From the NCBI RefSeq assembly GCF_003345525.1, contig NZ_QQNH01000022.1:1-45806 (forward strand): a stretch of 45,806 nt of DNA, read 5' to 3'. This document shows positions 27,561 to 37,157 of this stretch, piece by piece. Under the pieces are notes generated by a model, which was not told where the DNA came from, did no database searches, and was given only the letters and a program-made list of their open reading frames with translations. Position 1 is the stretch's first letter; each line of letters begins with the position of its first letter. Position numbers and translations under genes: made by a program. This stretch comes from Pelagibacterium lacus (GTDB lineage Bacteria > Pseudomonadota > Alphaproteobacteria > Rhizobiales > Devosiaceae).

Positions 27561-28147
27561 GCGTTCTCGAAACGGGTGAGCCCCGCTTCGGTCACCAGAA
27601 TGTCGAGGGGGCGGTCATGGTCGAAACGGGGGATGAAATCGAGCTCCTGGCCGGAAAAGGCATAGCCGACCAAAAGGGGCGTCTTGCTCATATGGGCCAG
27701 CGTCCGGTCGTAATAGCCGCGGCCATAGCCGAGCCGCGTCCCCTTCCGATCGAAGGCCAGGAGCGGTATGACGACGATATCGGGCTCGACGACCGGTGCG
27801 GTCTCGGCCGGGGCAAGAGTGCCGAAACCGGAAGGATAGAGCGCCTGCCCTTCTTCCCACAGCCGCAGTTCGAGCGGGCTGTCCTCGCCCAGCACCACAG
27901 GCAGGGCGACGGGCTGGCCGGAATCCACCAGCCGGGTGAGGAGCGGCTTGCAGTCGATCTCGTCCCGGATCGGCCAGTAGAGGGCGACGATCTGGTCCCT
28001 TGAGAGGGGCACGCCCTCGAGAAAACCGTCGGCCGCGGCTTTCGCACTGTCGGCGCGGTCCGCCTGGGGTATGGCGGCGCGGCGGGCAAGAGCCTCTTCG
28101 CGCAATGTGGCCTTGTGCTCTTCGCGCTGGGCGTCTTGGTCCGTCAA
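27557..28147 (-). CDS. 5-formyltetrahydrofolate cyclo-ligase (MTHFS, YgfA type)
   Basis: A 196-residue enzyme that converts 5-formyl-THF to 5,10-methenyl-THF with ATP. Family motifs seen are the basic start (EEALARRAAI), YWPIRDEID, VIPLLAFDRKGTRLGYGRGYYDR (split by position about 128-150) and a terminal VTEAGL. The start is TTG 28147 with GGAGGAG about 10 nt upstream; no ATG fits. It follows the 6S RNA gene, as ygfA does in many proteobacteria, and is probably cotranscribed with or processed from that RNA. Confidence 0.92.
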   Translation of the reverse strand: MTDQDAQREEHKATLREEALARRAAIPQADRADSAKAAADGFLEGVPLSRDQIVALYWPIRDEIDCKPLLTRLVDSGQPVALPVVLGEDSPLELRLWEEGQALYPSGFGTLAPAETAPVVEPDIVVIPLLAFDRKGTRLGYGRGYYDRTLAHMSKTPLLVGYAFSGQELDFIPRFDHDRPLDILVTEAGLTRFENA

Positions 28148-28172
28148 GCCTTGCGGTCTCCTCCAGATAAAT

Positions 28173-28326
28173 CAGGTGCCACCCTGGCCGTGGGATGTGT
28201 CGATCCCGGGAACCTACTCACGTAGGTGGGCGCCATGTGTCCAGGCCCACGGGCCCGGTCAGGGACAGCTCCCTTTAGGATCGATAAGGCCCCGGGGATG
28301 CAGTATCCTACACGCACCGGGCAGCC
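28173..28326 (-). ncRNA. ssrS: 6S RNA (RNA polymerase-binding regulatory RNA)
   Basis: A structured non-coding stretch between zapA and the cyclo-ligase gene, the conserved location of 6S RNA. Pairing of the ends can be read on the minus strand: 5' GCTGCCC with 3' GGGTGGC, then CGTG with CACG, a TA bulge and GGAT with ATCC. An internal hairpin CCTAC-GTGA-GTAGG is followed by TTCCCGGG, a segment I associate with rhizobial 6S RNAs. The central region would form the open bubble that mimics a melted promoter. A promoter lies directly upstream. The family binds sigma-70 RNA polymerase in stationary phase. The ends are estimates to within a few bases. Confidence 0.8.
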
Positions 28327-28331
28327 GGATT

Positions 28332-28359
28332 CATATAGGCCTTCTTGCGCGCGCGGCAA
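28332..28359 (-). promoter_or_regulatory. Promoter of 6S RNA
   Basis: On the minus strand TTGCCG (28354-28359) and TATATG (28332-28337) are 16 bp apart. A start at G28326 would place the first base at the closing stem of 6S RNA. The site lies between the zapA stop and the RNA. Confidence 0.55.
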
Positions 28360-28408
28360 AGGGGCGACGACACTTTATCTGCGGGGACCGGCAGCGCCCG
28401 GCAGGCGA

Positions 28409-28798
28409 TCAGGAACCGGACCGGGCCTGCGCGTCCTGGCCGGCGCCGTCGACGGCGGTGGCGATGGATTCGATGCGGCGCGCCACGTCCGAGAGCTTGG
28501 CGGCGAATGTGGCTTCCATGGATTCGGCTTCCGCCGCCACGTCATTGCCGGCCTTGGTGACGGTCTGGAGTTCGGCGCGCAGCGTGTCGAGCTTGCGCTC
28601 GGCCTCGACCAGTTCGTCCACCACCGCGATTCCCGCCATCACGACGAGGCGATTGTCGCCGATCTCCCCGAACGTCTCCTTGTATTCCTCGATATAGCGG
28701 TTGAACCGGGCCGCGAGGGAGGACAGATGCGTCTCCTGCCCGTCCTCGCAGGCCATGCGGAATTTGCGGCCGTTGATTTCGACGCTGACTTCAGCCAC
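28409..28798 (-). CDS. zapA: Cell division protein ZapA
   Basis: A 129-residue FtsZ-ring-associated protein. The start [20 protein letters not shown] is the ZapA N-terminal fold, followed by LAARFNRYIEEYKETFG and a long C-terminal coiled coil (about 55-115). ZapA cross-links FtsZ filaments. The start is GTG 28798, 7 nt after GGAGA, and overlaps the DUF4164 gene by 8 bp. zapA upstream of 6S RNA and ygfA is the widespread arrangement. Confidence 0.92.
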   Translation of the reverse strand: MAEVSVEINGRKFRMACEDGQETHLSSLAARFNRYIEEYKETFGEIGDNRLVVMAGIAVVDELVEAERKLDTLRAELQTVTKAGNDVAAEAESMEATFAAKLSDVARRIESIATAVDGAGQDAQARSGS

Positions 28799-29087
28799 GC
28801 AGTTCTCCTTGTTCCAGCACCGATCTGACGGTGTCCATCGCTTCGCTGAGGCGCCTGGAGACCTCCTCTGCGGTCTCATCGAGCCGGTCGGCACGCGCCG
28901 TGGCGCGGTCGAGGTCGCCGGCCAGCCGCGCGCGGTCGGCGGCGAGCCGCTGGGTTTCCGCCTGGAGCTGGCCCGTCGACCGGGTGCGCGCCGAGAGGGA
29001 GCGCACCGAGGTGTCAAGCCTGTTGAGGGCGCGGTCAATCCGCTCGATGGCGGCGGCGAAACTCTCTCCGGGCGATGACGATGACAC
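28791..29087 (-). CDS. DUF4164 family small coiled-coil protein
   Basis: A 98-residue protein, almost entirely one coiled coil (about 10-90), rich in Ala, Arg, Glu and Leu, with no membrane segment or catalytic motif. Small proteins of this kind precede zapA in Hyphomicrobiales. A role in division together with ZapA is a context-based guess. The start is GTG 29087 with AAGGA 8 nt upstream. The 3' end overlaps zapA by 8 bp, so the two are coupled. It is divergent from the transketolase gene. Confidence 0.8.
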   Translation of the reverse strand: MSSSSPGESFAAAIERIDRALNRLDTSVRSLSARTRSTGQLQAETQRLAADRARLAGDLDRATARADRLDETAEEVSRRLSEAMDTVRSVLEQGELRG

Positions 29088-29279
29088 GTGCGGCGTCCTT
29101 CGAATCCTTTGGCTTGGCCCTCCACCATAGCCCAGAAAGTGGCGGAATTGGCAAGACCTGCCCCCCGCGCCAAGATTGACTCGAAGGACGGACCTGTTAT
29201 GTGTCTGCTCGCGCTCCGCCCTCGACCGACCGGGCCGGCGTCACGCCGTTTTCTCACAACCTATTCGCGCGGGATACTC

Positions 29280-31259
29280 ATGACAGACAGAGCCCAACAC
29301 GATGCCATGGCAAATGCCATTCGCGCCCTTTCCATGGACGCGGTCCAGGCCGCCAATTCCGGCCATCCCGGCCTTCCCATGGGTGGGGCCGACATCGCAG
29401 CGGTTCTGTTCTCCAAGATCATGAAATTCGATCCCAAGGCGCCCAACTGGCCCGACCGCGACCGCTTCGTCCTCTCGGCCGGCCACGGTTCCATGCTGCT
29501 CTATTCCGCGCTCTATCTCCTCGGCTACGAGGACATGACGCTCGAGGACATCAAGAACTTCCGTCAGCTCGGCTACAAGACCGCTGGCCACCCCGAATAC
29601 GGCCATGCGGACGGCATCGAGACCACCACCGGCCCGCTCGGCCAGGGCCTCGGGAATGCCGTGGGCATGGCGATCGCCGAAGCCAAGCTGAACGCCGAAT
29701 TCGGCCGCGACCTCGTCGACCACTACACCTATGTCTATGCTGGCGACGGCTGCCTCATGGAGGGCATCTCCCAGGAGGCCATTTCGCTGGCCGGGCATTT
29801 GAAGCTCAACAAGCTCATCGTCATCTGGGACAACAACAACATCACCATAGACGGCAAGGTCTCGCTGGCCGATTCCACCGACCAGCGCAAGCGCTTCGAG
29901 GCCTCCGGCTGGGCGACCATGGACATTGACGGCCACGATCCCGTCGAGATCGAAAAGGCATTGAAGGACGCGCAGGCTTCCGACAAGCCGGTGCTGATCT
30001 CCGCCCGCACCACCATCGGCTTCGGCTCGCCCAACAAGGCCGGGACCAGCAAGGTGCACGGTTCCCCGCTCGGGGACGAGGAACTCGCCGCCGCCAAGAA
30101 GCAGCTCGGCTGGGCCTATGGTCCGTTCGAGATCCCGGCCGAGATCCTCGATGCCTGGCGGCAGGCCGGCGGTCGCGGCGCCGAGGCGCGTACCGCCTGG
30201 ACCGAGCGTCTCGACGCCACCGCCTCCGAGACCAGGAGCGAATTCGAGCGCCGCATGCGGGGCGAACTGCCCGCAGCCTTCAAGCCGGCCATGGCCGCCT
30301 ACAAGAAGAAGCTCGCCGAGGACAAGCCGAAAAAGGCCACCCGTGCCTCCTCCCAGGATGCGCTGGAAGTGCTCAATGGCGCAGTGCCCGAAACCATGGG
30401 CGGCTCCGCCGACCTCACCGGCTCGAACAACACCGACACCAGCCAGACCCTGCCCTATTCGGCCAGCGACTATTCCGGCCGCTACGTCCATTACGGCATT
30501 CGCGAACACGGCATGGTCGCGGCCATGAACGGCATCGCCCTGCATGGGGGGCTGTACCCCTATGGCGGCACCTTCATGACCTTCTCGGATTATTGCCGTC
30601 CCTCGATCCGCCTCGCCGCCCTGATGGGCATCCGGGTCGGACTGGTCATGACCCATGACTCCATCGGCCTGGGCGAAGACGGCCCGACCCACCAGCCGGT
30701 CGAGCATCTGGCCGCGTTGCGGGCCATTCCCAACCTTCTGGTGTTCCGGCCCGCCGACGCCATGGAAGCGGCGGAATGCTGGGAGATCGCGCTGGAGCGG
30801 ACCCAACAGCCCTCGCTGCTGGCGCTTTCGCGGCAGGGCCTGCCCGCCCTGCGCACCGAATATTCGGATGAAAACCTGTGCTTGCGCGGCGCTTATACCA
30901 TCTGGGGCGATGACAATGCCGATGTTGTGCTCTTCGGCACGGGCTCGGAAACCCAGCTCGCCGTGGAAGCGGCCAAGGAACTGACCGAAGAGGGCATTTC
31001 GGCCCGCGCCGTCTCGGTGCCCTCGATGGAACTGTTCCACGCCCAGCCCGACGACTACAAGGCCTCGGTGTTCGGCAAGGCCCGGGCCCGCGTCGCGGTC
31101 GAGGCGGGAATCGAACAGGGCTGGGCCAAGCTGCTCGGCGCCACCGGACGCTTCGTGGGCATGACTGGGTTCGGCGCCTCGGGCGAGATCTCCGCCCTTT
31201 ACAAACACTTTGGGATTACGACCAAAGCCGTTGTTGATGCGGCCAAGGCGCAACTCTAA
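29280..31259 (+). CDS. tkt: Transketolase
   Basis: A 659-residue thiamine-diphosphate enzyme of the pentose phosphate and Calvin-type pathways. It has the start region [20 protein letters not shown] (His29), [18 protein letters not shown] (His69), and the TPP/Mg motif GDGCLMEG with [10 protein letters not shown] (about 155-192). The pyrimidine-binding domain has [14 protein letters not shown] and [19 protein letters not shown]. The length is full. ATG 29280 is chosen for family length; the ribosome site is weak. It opens the tkt - gap - pgk - fba cluster, and a terminator follows, so gap has its own start. Confidence 0.97.
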   Translation: MTDRAQHDAMANAIRALSMDAVQAANSGHPGLPMGGADIAAVLFSKIMKFDPKAPNWPDRDRFVLSAGHGSMLLYSALYLLGYEDMTLEDIKNFRQLGYKTAGHPEYGHADGIETTTGPLGQGLGNAVGMAIAEAKLNAEFGRDLVDHYTYVYAGDGCLMEGISQEAISLAGHLKLNKLIVIWDNNNITIDGKVSLADSTDQRKRFEASGWATMDIDGHDPVEIEKALKDAQASDKPVLISARTTIGFGSPNKAGTSKVHGSPLGDEELAAAKKQLGWAYGPFEIPAEILDAWRQAGGRGAEARTAWTERLDATASETRSEFERRMRGELPAAFKPAMAAYKKKLAEDKPKKATRASSQDALEVLNGAVPETMGGSADLTGSNNTDTSQTLPYSASDYSGRYVHYGIREHGMVAAMNGIALHGGLYPYGGTFMTFSDYCRPSIRLAALMGIRVGLVMTHDSIGLGEDGPTHQPVEHLAALRAIPNLLVFRPADAMEAAECWEIALERTQQPSLLALSRQGLPALRTEYSDENLCLRGAYTIWGDDNADVVLFGTGSETQLAVEAAKELTEEGISARAVSVPSMELFHAQPDDYKASVFGKARARVAVEAGIEQGWAKLLGATGRFVGMTGFGASGEISALYKHFGITTKAVVDAAKAQL

Positions 31260-31271
31260 GACAACACTCCA

Positions 31272-31296
31272 AAGGGCGCCCCGGCGCCCTTATTTC
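31272..31296 (+). terminator. Intrinsic terminator after tkt
   Basis: AAGGGCGCC (31272-31280) and GGCGCCCTT (31283-31291) form a tight stem followed by TATTTCCTC. It sits 13 bp past the transketolase stop and 42 bp before gap. Confidence 0.7.
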
Positions 31297-31332
31297 CTCG
31301 TGCTCGCATAGCAATACTCAAGGAGTAGCTCC

Positions 31333-32340
31333 ATGACCGTTCGCGTCGCCATCAACGGGTTTGGTCGCATCGGCCGCAACGTCCTGCGCGCCATCATCGA
31401 ATCCGGCCGCACCGACATCGAAGTGGTCGCCATCAACGACCTCGGCCCGGTCGAGACCAATGCCCATCTGATCCGCTACGATTCGGTGCATGGCAGGTTT
31501 CCCGGCACGGTGACGGTTGCGGGCGACACCATCGATGTGGGCCGCGGCCCCATCAAGGTCACCGCGGTGCGCAACCCCGCCGAACTCCCCCATGGCGAGA
31601 TGGGCGTCGATATCGTCCTCGAATGCACCGGCATCTTCACCAGCAAGGAAAAGGCCTCGGCTCATATCGAGGCCGGCGCCAAGAAGGTGATCGTCTCCGC
31701 GCCCGCCGACGGGGCCGACATGACCGTGGTCTATGGGGTCAACCATCACCTGCTCGCCCCCGAGCACACGGTGATCTCGAACGCCTCGTGCACCACCAAC
31801 TGCCTCGCGCCGGTCGCCTATGTGCTCAACGAGGCGGTGGGGATCGAAAAGGGCTTCATGACCACGATCCACTCCTATACCGGCGACCAGCCCACGCTGG
31901 ACACCATGCACAAGGACCTCTACCGCGCCCGCGCCGCCGCCCTGTCGATGATCCCCACCACGACCGGCGCCGCCAAGGCCGTGGGCCTCGTGCTGCCCGA
32001 ACTGAACGGCAAGCTCGACGGCACCTCGATCCGCGTGCCGACCCCCAATGTCTCGGTGGTCGATTTCAAGTTCATCGCCAAAAAGACCACCTCGGTCGAG
32101 GAAATCAACGCGGCGATCCAGACCGCTGCGGAGGGCAAGCTCAAGAACATCCTCGGCTACACCAACGAGAAGCTGGTATCGATCGACCTCAACCACGACC
32201 CCCATTCCTCGATCTTCCACATGGACCAGACCAAGGTGATGGACGGCAATTTCGTGCGCATCCTCACCTGGTACGACAATGAATGGGGCTTCTCCAACCG
32301 CATGAGCGACACGGCGGTGGCCTTCGGCAAGACGCTGTAA
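31333..32340 (+). CDS. gap: Type I glyceraldehyde-3-phosphate dehydrogenase
   Basis: A 335-residue glycolytic/gluconeogenic enzyme. The NAD-binding start [18 protein letters not shown] is present, as are the catalytic loop SNASCTTNC with nucleophile Cys153 and the general base His in [10 protein letters not shown] (about 180). The C-terminus has [12 protein letters not shown]. The ribosome site AGGAGTAGCTCC before ATG 31333 is clear. It lies between tkt and pgk but is separated from pgk by an oppositely oriented small gene. Confidence 0.97.
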   Translation: MTVRVAINGFGRIGRNVLRAIIESGRTDIEVVAINDLGPVETNAHLIRYDSVHGRFPGTVTVAGDTIDVGRGPIKVTAVRNPAELPHGEMGVDIVLECTGIFTSKEKASAHIEAGAKKVIVSAPADGADMTVVYGVNHHLLAPEHTVISNASCTTNCLAPVAYVLNEAVGIEKGFMTTIHSYTGDQPTLDTMHKDLYRARAAALSMIPTTTGAAKAVGLVLPELNGKLDGTSIRVPTPNVSVVDFKFIAKKTTSVEEINAAIQTAAEGKLKNILGYTNEKLVSIDLNHDPHSSIFHMDQTKVMDGNFVRILTWYDNEWGFSNRMSDTAVAFGKTL

Positions 32341-32354
32341 GCCGCAATCGTCCC

Positions 32355-32379
32355 GGCTGGAGCCCCTCGGGCTCTAGCC
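32355..32379. terminator. Hairpin between gap and the convergent exported-protein gene
   Basis: An 11-bp stem with one mismatch (32355-32365 and 32369-32379) and a 3-nt loop directly follows gap and covers the stop of the minus-strand gene. There is no T-tract, so termination would be Rho-assisted or weak. Confidence 0.45.
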
Positions 32380-32856
32380 GTTCTCCGCGACGCATTGCGC
32401 CACATAGGTCAACGCCGCGAACGAACCGCGCAGCGGGATTTCGGCGATGGTGAGCTCGGGCGCCGAGACCGAGAGGGTTTGGCCGCGCCGCAGCGCGTCG
32501 ATCAGCGCCGCAGCCATGGCGGAGTCGCCCGGCTCGGTGCGATAGAAAAATATCCGTCCCTCTTCCGCCGTGACGGGCAGCGTGAACACCGCGCCATCGA
32601 TCACGAAATCGAGCTCCGGCGGAGCGTCGACGAAGGGCTCGATCCCCGCCGCCGGCTCCAGTTGCAGGAAGACGGCTCCGGCATCGTCGAGACTGTCGCC
32701 GGCGCAGGAGAGGCTGACATGGCCTATCTGCGCGCTTCCGCCTCCGGCGGCGAAGCTCCCCATGTTATAATGGCCGCCCCAGACCGGGGCCGGCTGGGCG
32801 AGTGCGGGAACGGGAAGAACCGCGCCGAGGACGAGGAGCGCAAGGAGAGACTTCAT
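32374..32856 (-). CDS. Exported protein of unknown function, 160 aa
   Basis: The signal peptide MKSLLALLVLGAVLPVPALA is followed by a 140-residue domain with two cysteines (one in SLSCAGDS near residue 51, one in AQCVAENG at the end) that could form a disulphide. I recognise no family; the segment FFYRTEPGDSAMAAALIDALRRG suggests a compact alpha/beta domain (quoted in parts). Small periplasmic proteins with a similar terminal cysteine occur near gap/pgk in some relatives, but no function is known. It is oriented against gap and pgk and must have its promoter in 32857-32975. Confidence 0.7.
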   Translation of the reverse strand: MKSLLALLVLGAVLPVPALAQPAPVWGGHYNMGSFAAGGGSAQIGHVSLSCAGDSLDDAGAVFLQLEPAAGIEPFVDAPPELDFVIDGAVFTLPVTAEEGRIFFYRTEPGDSAMAAALIDALRRGQTLSVSAPELTIAEIPLRGSFAALTYVAQCVAENG

Positions 32857-32975
32857 GATAGCATTCCCTTGTGTGGTCGGGCCGAACGGCGCGGCGATGC
32901 GGATCTGCCCCGCTCGGCTCTTCCGCCCCGCGCCTCACTCTGCTACCCAGTAACGCAAAGAAAAAAGGTGCAGGC

Positions 32976-34181
32976 ATGACCACCGCTTTCAAGACCCTTG
33001 ACGATTTCAATCTCGACGGCAAGCGCGTACTGGTGCGGGTCGATCTCAACGTGCCCACCAAGGACGGCAAGGTGACCGACGCGACACGGATCGAGCGTGT
33101 GGCCCACACCATCCAGGAAATCGCCAACAAGGGCGGCCTGCCCATACTCCTCGCCCATTTCGGCCGTCCCAAGGGCAAGCCGAACCCCGAGATGAGCCTT
33201 GAAGTCGTGGTGCCCGAGCTTCGGCGCATCATCGGCAAGCCGGTCCATTTCGCCGCCACCGACTGGACCGACCTCACCGAAGCCAAGGACGTGATCGCCC
33301 GGGCCGAACCGGGCTCCGTGGTGCTGCTCGAAAACACCCGATTCGCCGCCGGCGAGGAAAAGAACGATCCCGAACTGGTCGACATCATGGCCGGGTTCGG
33401 CGACCTCTACGTCAACGACGCCTTTTCCGCCGCCCACCGCGCCCACGCGTCGACCGAAGGGCTGGCCCACAAGCTGCCCGCCGCGGCGGGCCGCGCCATG
33501 GAAGCCGAGCTGAAGGCGCTCGAGGCGGGGCTGGGCACGCCCAAGAAGCCGGTGATCGCCATTGTCGGCGGGGCCAAGGTCTCCACCAAGATCGACCTGC
33601 TCGAAAACCTCGTCTCTAAGGTCGAGGCGCTGGTGATCGGCGGTGGCATGGCCAATACCTTCATCTACGCCCTGGGCTATGACGTGGGCAAATCGCTGTG
33701 CGAGCGCGATTTGAAGGAAACCGCGCTGCGCATCATGGACAAGGCCGCCGATGCCCATTGCGCCATCATCCTGCCCATCGACGGCGTGGTCGGCTGGCAT
33801 TTCGAGGCCGACACCCCCTCGCGCGTCTATGGGCTGGACGCCATCGACAAGGACGGCATGGTGCTCGACGCCGGGCCGCAATCGGTGGAAAAGATCAAGG
33901 CCGCCATCAACGAGGCCAAGACCATCGTCTGGAACGGGCCGCTGGGCGCCTTCGAGATCGCGCCCTTCGACAAGGCCACCGTCGAGGTCGCCCGCCATGC
34001 CGCCGAACGCACCCGCAAGGGCCAGCTCGTCTCGGTGGCCGGGGGCGGCGACACCGTGGCGGCCCTCGCCCATGCGGGCGTCAAGGACCAGTTCACCTAT
34101 GTGTCGACGGCCGGCGGCGCCTTCCTCGAATGGATGGAAGGCAAGCCCCTGCCCGGCGTCAAGGCGCTGACCCGGGAATAG
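32976..34181 (+). CDS. pgk: Phosphoglycerate kinase
   Basis: A 401-residue glycolytic kinase. Motifs are [12 protein letters not shown] (about 17-28), [10 protein letters not shown] (about 58-67), VLLENTRF (about 112), [15 protein letters not shown] (about 148), [14 protein letters not shown] (about 190), and the nucleotide loop [12 protein letters not shown] with [17 protein letters not shown] at the C-terminus. The length is typical. ATG 32976 is preceded by AAGGTGCAGGC. It is 131 bp upstream of the aldolase gene. Confidence 0.97.
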   Translation: MTTAFKTLDDFNLDGKRVLVRVDLNVPTKDGKVTDATRIERVAHTIQEIANKGGLPILLAHFGRPKGKPNPEMSLEVVVPELRRIIGKPVHFAATDWTDLTEAKDVIARAEPGSVVLLENTRFAAGEEKNDPELVDIMAGFGDLYVNDAFSAAHRAHASTEGLAHKLPAAAGRAMEAELKALEAGLGTPKKPVIAIVGGAKVSTKIDLLENLVSKVEALVIGGGMANTFIYALGYDVGKSLCERDLKETALRIMDKAADAHCAIILPIDGVVGWHFEADTPSRVYGLDAIDKDGMVLDAGPQSVEKIKAAINEAKTIVWNGPLGAFEIAPFDKATVEVARHAAERTRKGQLVSVAGGGDTVAALAHAGVKDQFTYVSTAGGAFLEWMEGKPLPGVKALTRE

Positions 34182-34312
34182 ACGGACCGGGCGGCCAGAG
34201 GTTCCCCGAGGCCGTCTCATCCGTTCGTCCAATAACCGAACGTCTAATCGATTGTGACGGCGCTGATCGGGTATTTTGCGCGCATCTTCACATTCATGGG
34301 GTTACGCGTCCG

Positions 34313-35335
34313 ATGTCTCGACTGAGCGAGATTGCCCACCAGCTCGTTGCACCCGGCAAGGGTATTCTGGCCGCCGACGAATCCACCGGCACGATCAAGA
34401 AGCGGTTCGATAGCATCGGACTGGAATCCACCGAAACCAATCGCCGCGACTACCGCGAAATGCTGTTCGGCGCCGACGAGGCGATGAGCCAGTACATTTC
34501 CGGCGTCATCCTGTTCGACGAGACCATCCGCCAGTCCGCCGCCGACGGCACCCCTTTCGTCGACATGCTGCGGGCCAATGACTGCCTGCCCGGCATCAAG
34601 GTCGATACCGGCGCCAAGCCCCTCCCGGGCTTTGACGACGAGACGGTGACCGAGGGCCTCGACGGGCTGCGCGAACGGCTCAAGGAGTATGCACAGATCG
34701 GCGCCGCCTTCGCCAAATGGCGCGGCGTGATCGGCATCGGCCCCAACAAGCCCACCCGCGCATCGGTCCATGCCAATGCCCATGCGCTGGCCCGCTATGC
34801 CGCGCTCTGCCAGGAAGCGGGCATCGTCCCCATCGTCGAGCCCGAGGTGCTGGCCGACGGCAAGCCGGGCGACCACACCATCGACACCTGCGAGAAGGTC
34901 ACCACCGATACGCTGGGCGAGGTGTTCGAACAGCTCCGCCTCGCCGGCGTGGCGCTCGACGGCATGATTTTGAAGCCCAACATGGTGATCCCCGGCGTCA
35001 ACGGCCCCAAGGTCTCGGTCGAGGAAGTGGCCGAACGCACCGTGCGGACCTTGAAGGCCACCGTGCCGGCCATCGTGCCGGGCATCGCCTTCCTCTCGGG
35101 CGGCCAGACCTCCGAACAGGCCAGCGCCAATCTCTCGGCCATGCACCATATCGGCAAGCTCCCCTGGGCCCTGACCTTCTCCTATGGCCGCGCCCTGCAG
35201 GCCGAGGCGCTGCAGGCCTGGGGCGGCAACGCGGAGAACGTCGAGGCCGCGCGCCGCGCCTTCATCCACCGCGCCCGGATGAATTCCCTCGCCTCGCTGG
35301 GCGAGTGGGCACCCGAACTCGACCGGGCCGCCTGA
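34313..35335 (+). CDS. Class I fructose-bisphosphate aldolase
   Basis: A 340-residue Schiff-base aldolase of the animal/plant-like type. It has GILAADESTGTIKKRF (about 17-32), FAKWRGVI with Lys135, IVPIVEPEVL with the acid pair at 176/178, and the Schiff-base lysine Lys221 in GMILKPNMV. No class II zinc-binding motif is present. Hyphomicrobiales often use this class next to pgk. It interconverts fructose-1,6-bisphosphate with the triose phosphates. A strong terminator follows. Confidence 0.96.
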   Translation: MSRLSEIAHQLVAPGKGILAADESTGTIKKRFDSIGLESTETNRRDYREMLFGADEAMSQYISGVILFDETIRQSAADGTPFVDMLRANDCLPGIKVDTGAKPLPGFDDETVTEGLDGLRERLKEYAQIGAAFAKWRGVIGIGPNKPTRASVHANAHALARYAALCQEAGIVPIVEPEVLADGKPGDHTIDTCEKVTTDTLGEVFEQLRLAGVALDGMILKPNMVIPGVNGPKVSVEEVAERTVRTLKATVPAIVPGIAFLSGGQTSEQASANLSAMHHIGKLPWALTFSYGRALQAEALQAWGGNAENVEAARRAFIHRARMNSLASLGEWAPELDRAA

Positions 35336-35363
35336 TAAACGCCCCATAGTCTTCCCAAGCCCC

Positions 35364-35396
35364 AAGGGACGCTGTAGGAGAGCAGCGTCCCTTTTT
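35364..35396 (+). terminator. Intrinsic terminator of the glycolytic cluster
   Basis: AAGGGACGCTG (35364-35374) pairs with CAGCGTCCCTT (35383-35393), followed by a T-run to 35396. It closes the pgk - aldolase unit. Confidence 0.85.
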
Positions 35397-35442
35397 CGTC
35401 ATGGTTTGGCGGCAAGGGAGGCTCAACTTCGATTGGGGTTCC

Positions 35443-35988
35443 ATGGCATCGGATATCTTCCTCGTCGCATCGCCCGCCATCACCGCCAACCGGCTCTCAG
35501 CCGAAGTCGCGCGCACGGGGGCGACCGCGCTGCTGCTCAGGATCGGCGAAGGCGAGGACGATCTTGCCTATGCCGCGCGCGCCAAGGCGCTGGCCAAGGC
35601 CATCCAGGTCCATGATTGCGCGGTCCTGCTCGACAACCGTCCCGACCTGGTGCGCCGCGCCTATGTGGACGGCGTGCATATGAGCGGCGGCATCAAGGCG
35701 CTGCGCGAGGCGATCGCCGAGCTCAAGCCCGATTTCATCGTCGGCACCGGCGATATCGGCTCGCGCCACGAAGCCATGCTGCGCGGCGAACTGGAGGTCG
35801 ACTACCTGATGTTCGGCGACCGCGACGATGGCGAAGGCCGCGAGATGGCGCAATGGTGGGCCGAGACCTTCGAGATCCCCTCGGTCTATTGCGCCGCCCC
35901 GGGTGAGGACAATAGCGGCCTTGGCACCGAATTCATCGCCTATGAGGAGGCGGACTGGGCGGCGATCGCCGGGGAGGCGACGCCATGA
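35443..35988 (+). CDS. Degenerate ThiE-like (TMP synthase/TenI fold) protein
   Basis: A 181-residue protein with an apparent TIM-barrel order: strand LLLRIGEGEDD (about 31-41), AVLLDNRPDLVRRAYVDGVHMSGG (in parts, about 59-82), and FIVGTGDIGSRHEAM. The VDGVHMSG segment echoes the GVHLGQ loop of thiamine-phosphate synthase, but the usual phosphate-binding and Mg-binding motifs are not visible, so thiamine synthesis is doubtful. ATG 35443 gives the expected N-terminus; ATG 35401 is possible but abuts the aldolase terminator. Annotation pipelines often call such genes 'thiamine phosphate synthase'. The stop overlaps the start of the SEL1-repeat gene by four bases. Confidence 0.72.
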   Translation: MASDIFLVASPAITANRLSAEVARTGATALLLRIGEGEDDLAYAARAKALAKAIQVHDCAVLLDNRPDLVRRAYVDGVHMSGGIKALREAIAELKPDFIVGTGDIGSRHEAMLRGELEVDYLMFGDRDDGEGREMAQWWAETFEIPSVYCAAPGEDNSGLGTEFIAYEEADWAAIAGEATP

Positions 35989-37055
35989 GGCGCGAGCCCC
36001 TGCTCATGGCGGCCCTCCTGGCCCTTGCCCCCCTGCCCGCCATGGCGCAGAGCCAGCAGATGGACCAGGCGCTCGATATTTCGCGCCTGCTGCTCAACCC
36101 GCCCGAGGGGGTGGACCTCGCCTATGGCGCCTTCCAGCGCGGCTATTATCTTACCGCCCTGCGGCTGGCCGAAAAGCGCGCCGCCCAGGGCGACGCCGTG
36201 GCCCAGACGCTGATCGGGGAGATCTATGCCAACGGGCTCGGCGTCTCCCAGAACATCCCGCGCGCCATCAGCTGGTACGCCCAGGCCGACCAGAACGGGG
36301 ATATCCAGGCGACCTTCCAGCTCGCCCTCATCTACCAGAGCGGCACCGGCGTCTCCCAGAACCGCACTCGGGCGGCGGAGCTGTTCCGCAAGGCGGCCGA
36401 TGGCGGGCATATGGCGGCCAAATACAATCTGGGCCTGCTCCATGTGGAAGGCATCTATGCCAGCCCCGATCTCAGCGAAGCCGCCGAACTGATCGGGGAA
36501 GCCGCCGAGGCGGGGCTTCCCGAAGCGCAATATGATTTCGCCATCATGCTGCTCGAAGGCGCCGGCATCGCCCCCGACACCGAACGCGCCCTCGACCTGC
36601 TCGAGCAATCGGCCCAGCAGGGGCTGGCCGAAGCCCAGGTGGAATATGCGACCTTCCTCTATATGGGCGCGCGCGGCGCGCGCGACGCCCAAGGCGCCGC
36701 TGGCTGGTACGGACGCGCCGCAGAACAGGGCAGCGCCGTGGGCCAGTCGCGCTACGGCCTCATGCTGGCCGCCGGCGAAGGCGTCGACCGCGACCTGGAA
36801 GCGGCCGCCATGTACCGCGCCCTGGCCCGCCGCCAGGGGCTCAACGATCCCCAGCTCGATGCCGCCCTGCGCGGCGCGGACCCGGCCAGCCTCGCCGCCG
36901 GCGAGACCCGGGCGCGCTACTGGCCCGGCCTGCCCCCGTCGCAGCAGCCGGCGGGCATCGCGGTGGACGAGGGAACGCTGGTCATGCCTCAGCCCCTGCC
37001 CCAGGCGCTCGAAGGCCTGCCCCCGGCCCTCGAAGACATCGTCGCCAATCCATGA
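35985..37055 (+). CDS. Exported SEL1-repeat (TPR-like) protein
   Basis: A 356-residue protein. The signal peptide MRREPLLMAALLALAPLPAMA is followed by about six SEL1 repeats between about 60 and 290 (for example AQTLIGEIYANGLGVSQN, AKYNLGLLHVEG, GQSRYGLMLAAGEGVDRD) and a Pro-rich C-terminal tail. SEL1 proteins are periplasmic or secreted scaffolds for protein-protein contacts. The partner is unknown. ATGA overlap with the ThiE-like gene implies coupled translation. No terminator is obvious before efp, 102 bp downstream. Confidence 0.85.
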   Translation: MRREPLLMAALLALAPLPAMAQSQQMDQALDISRLLLNPPEGVDLAYGAFQRGYYLTALRLAEKRAAQGDAVAQTLIGEIYANGLGVSQNIPRAISWYAQADQNGDIQATFQLALIYQSGTGVSQNRTRAAELFRKAADGGHMAAKYNLGLLHVEGIYASPDLSEAAELIGEAAEAGLPEAQYDFAIMLLEGAGIAPDTERALDLLEQSAQQGLAEAQVEYATFLYMGARGARDAQGAAGWYGRAAEQGSAVGQSRYGLMLAAGEGVDRDLEAAAMYRALARRQGLNDPQLDAALRGADPASLAAGETRARYWPGLPPSQQPAGIAVDEGTLVMPQPLPQALEGLPPALEDIVANP

Positions 37056-37157
37056 AACGCTTGAACGCGGCCCTGTTCTGAGGCAAAAGCCAGCCATCCC
37101 CACTTTCCGGCCCGAGCGCGCACTGCCACGGGCGCGCAACCGCAAAGAACGATACCC

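Noticed and set aside
35401-35443. Earlier ATG start for the ThiE-like gene
   Set aside because: It lies 4 bp after the aldolase terminator T-run and adds residues unlike the family N-terminus.
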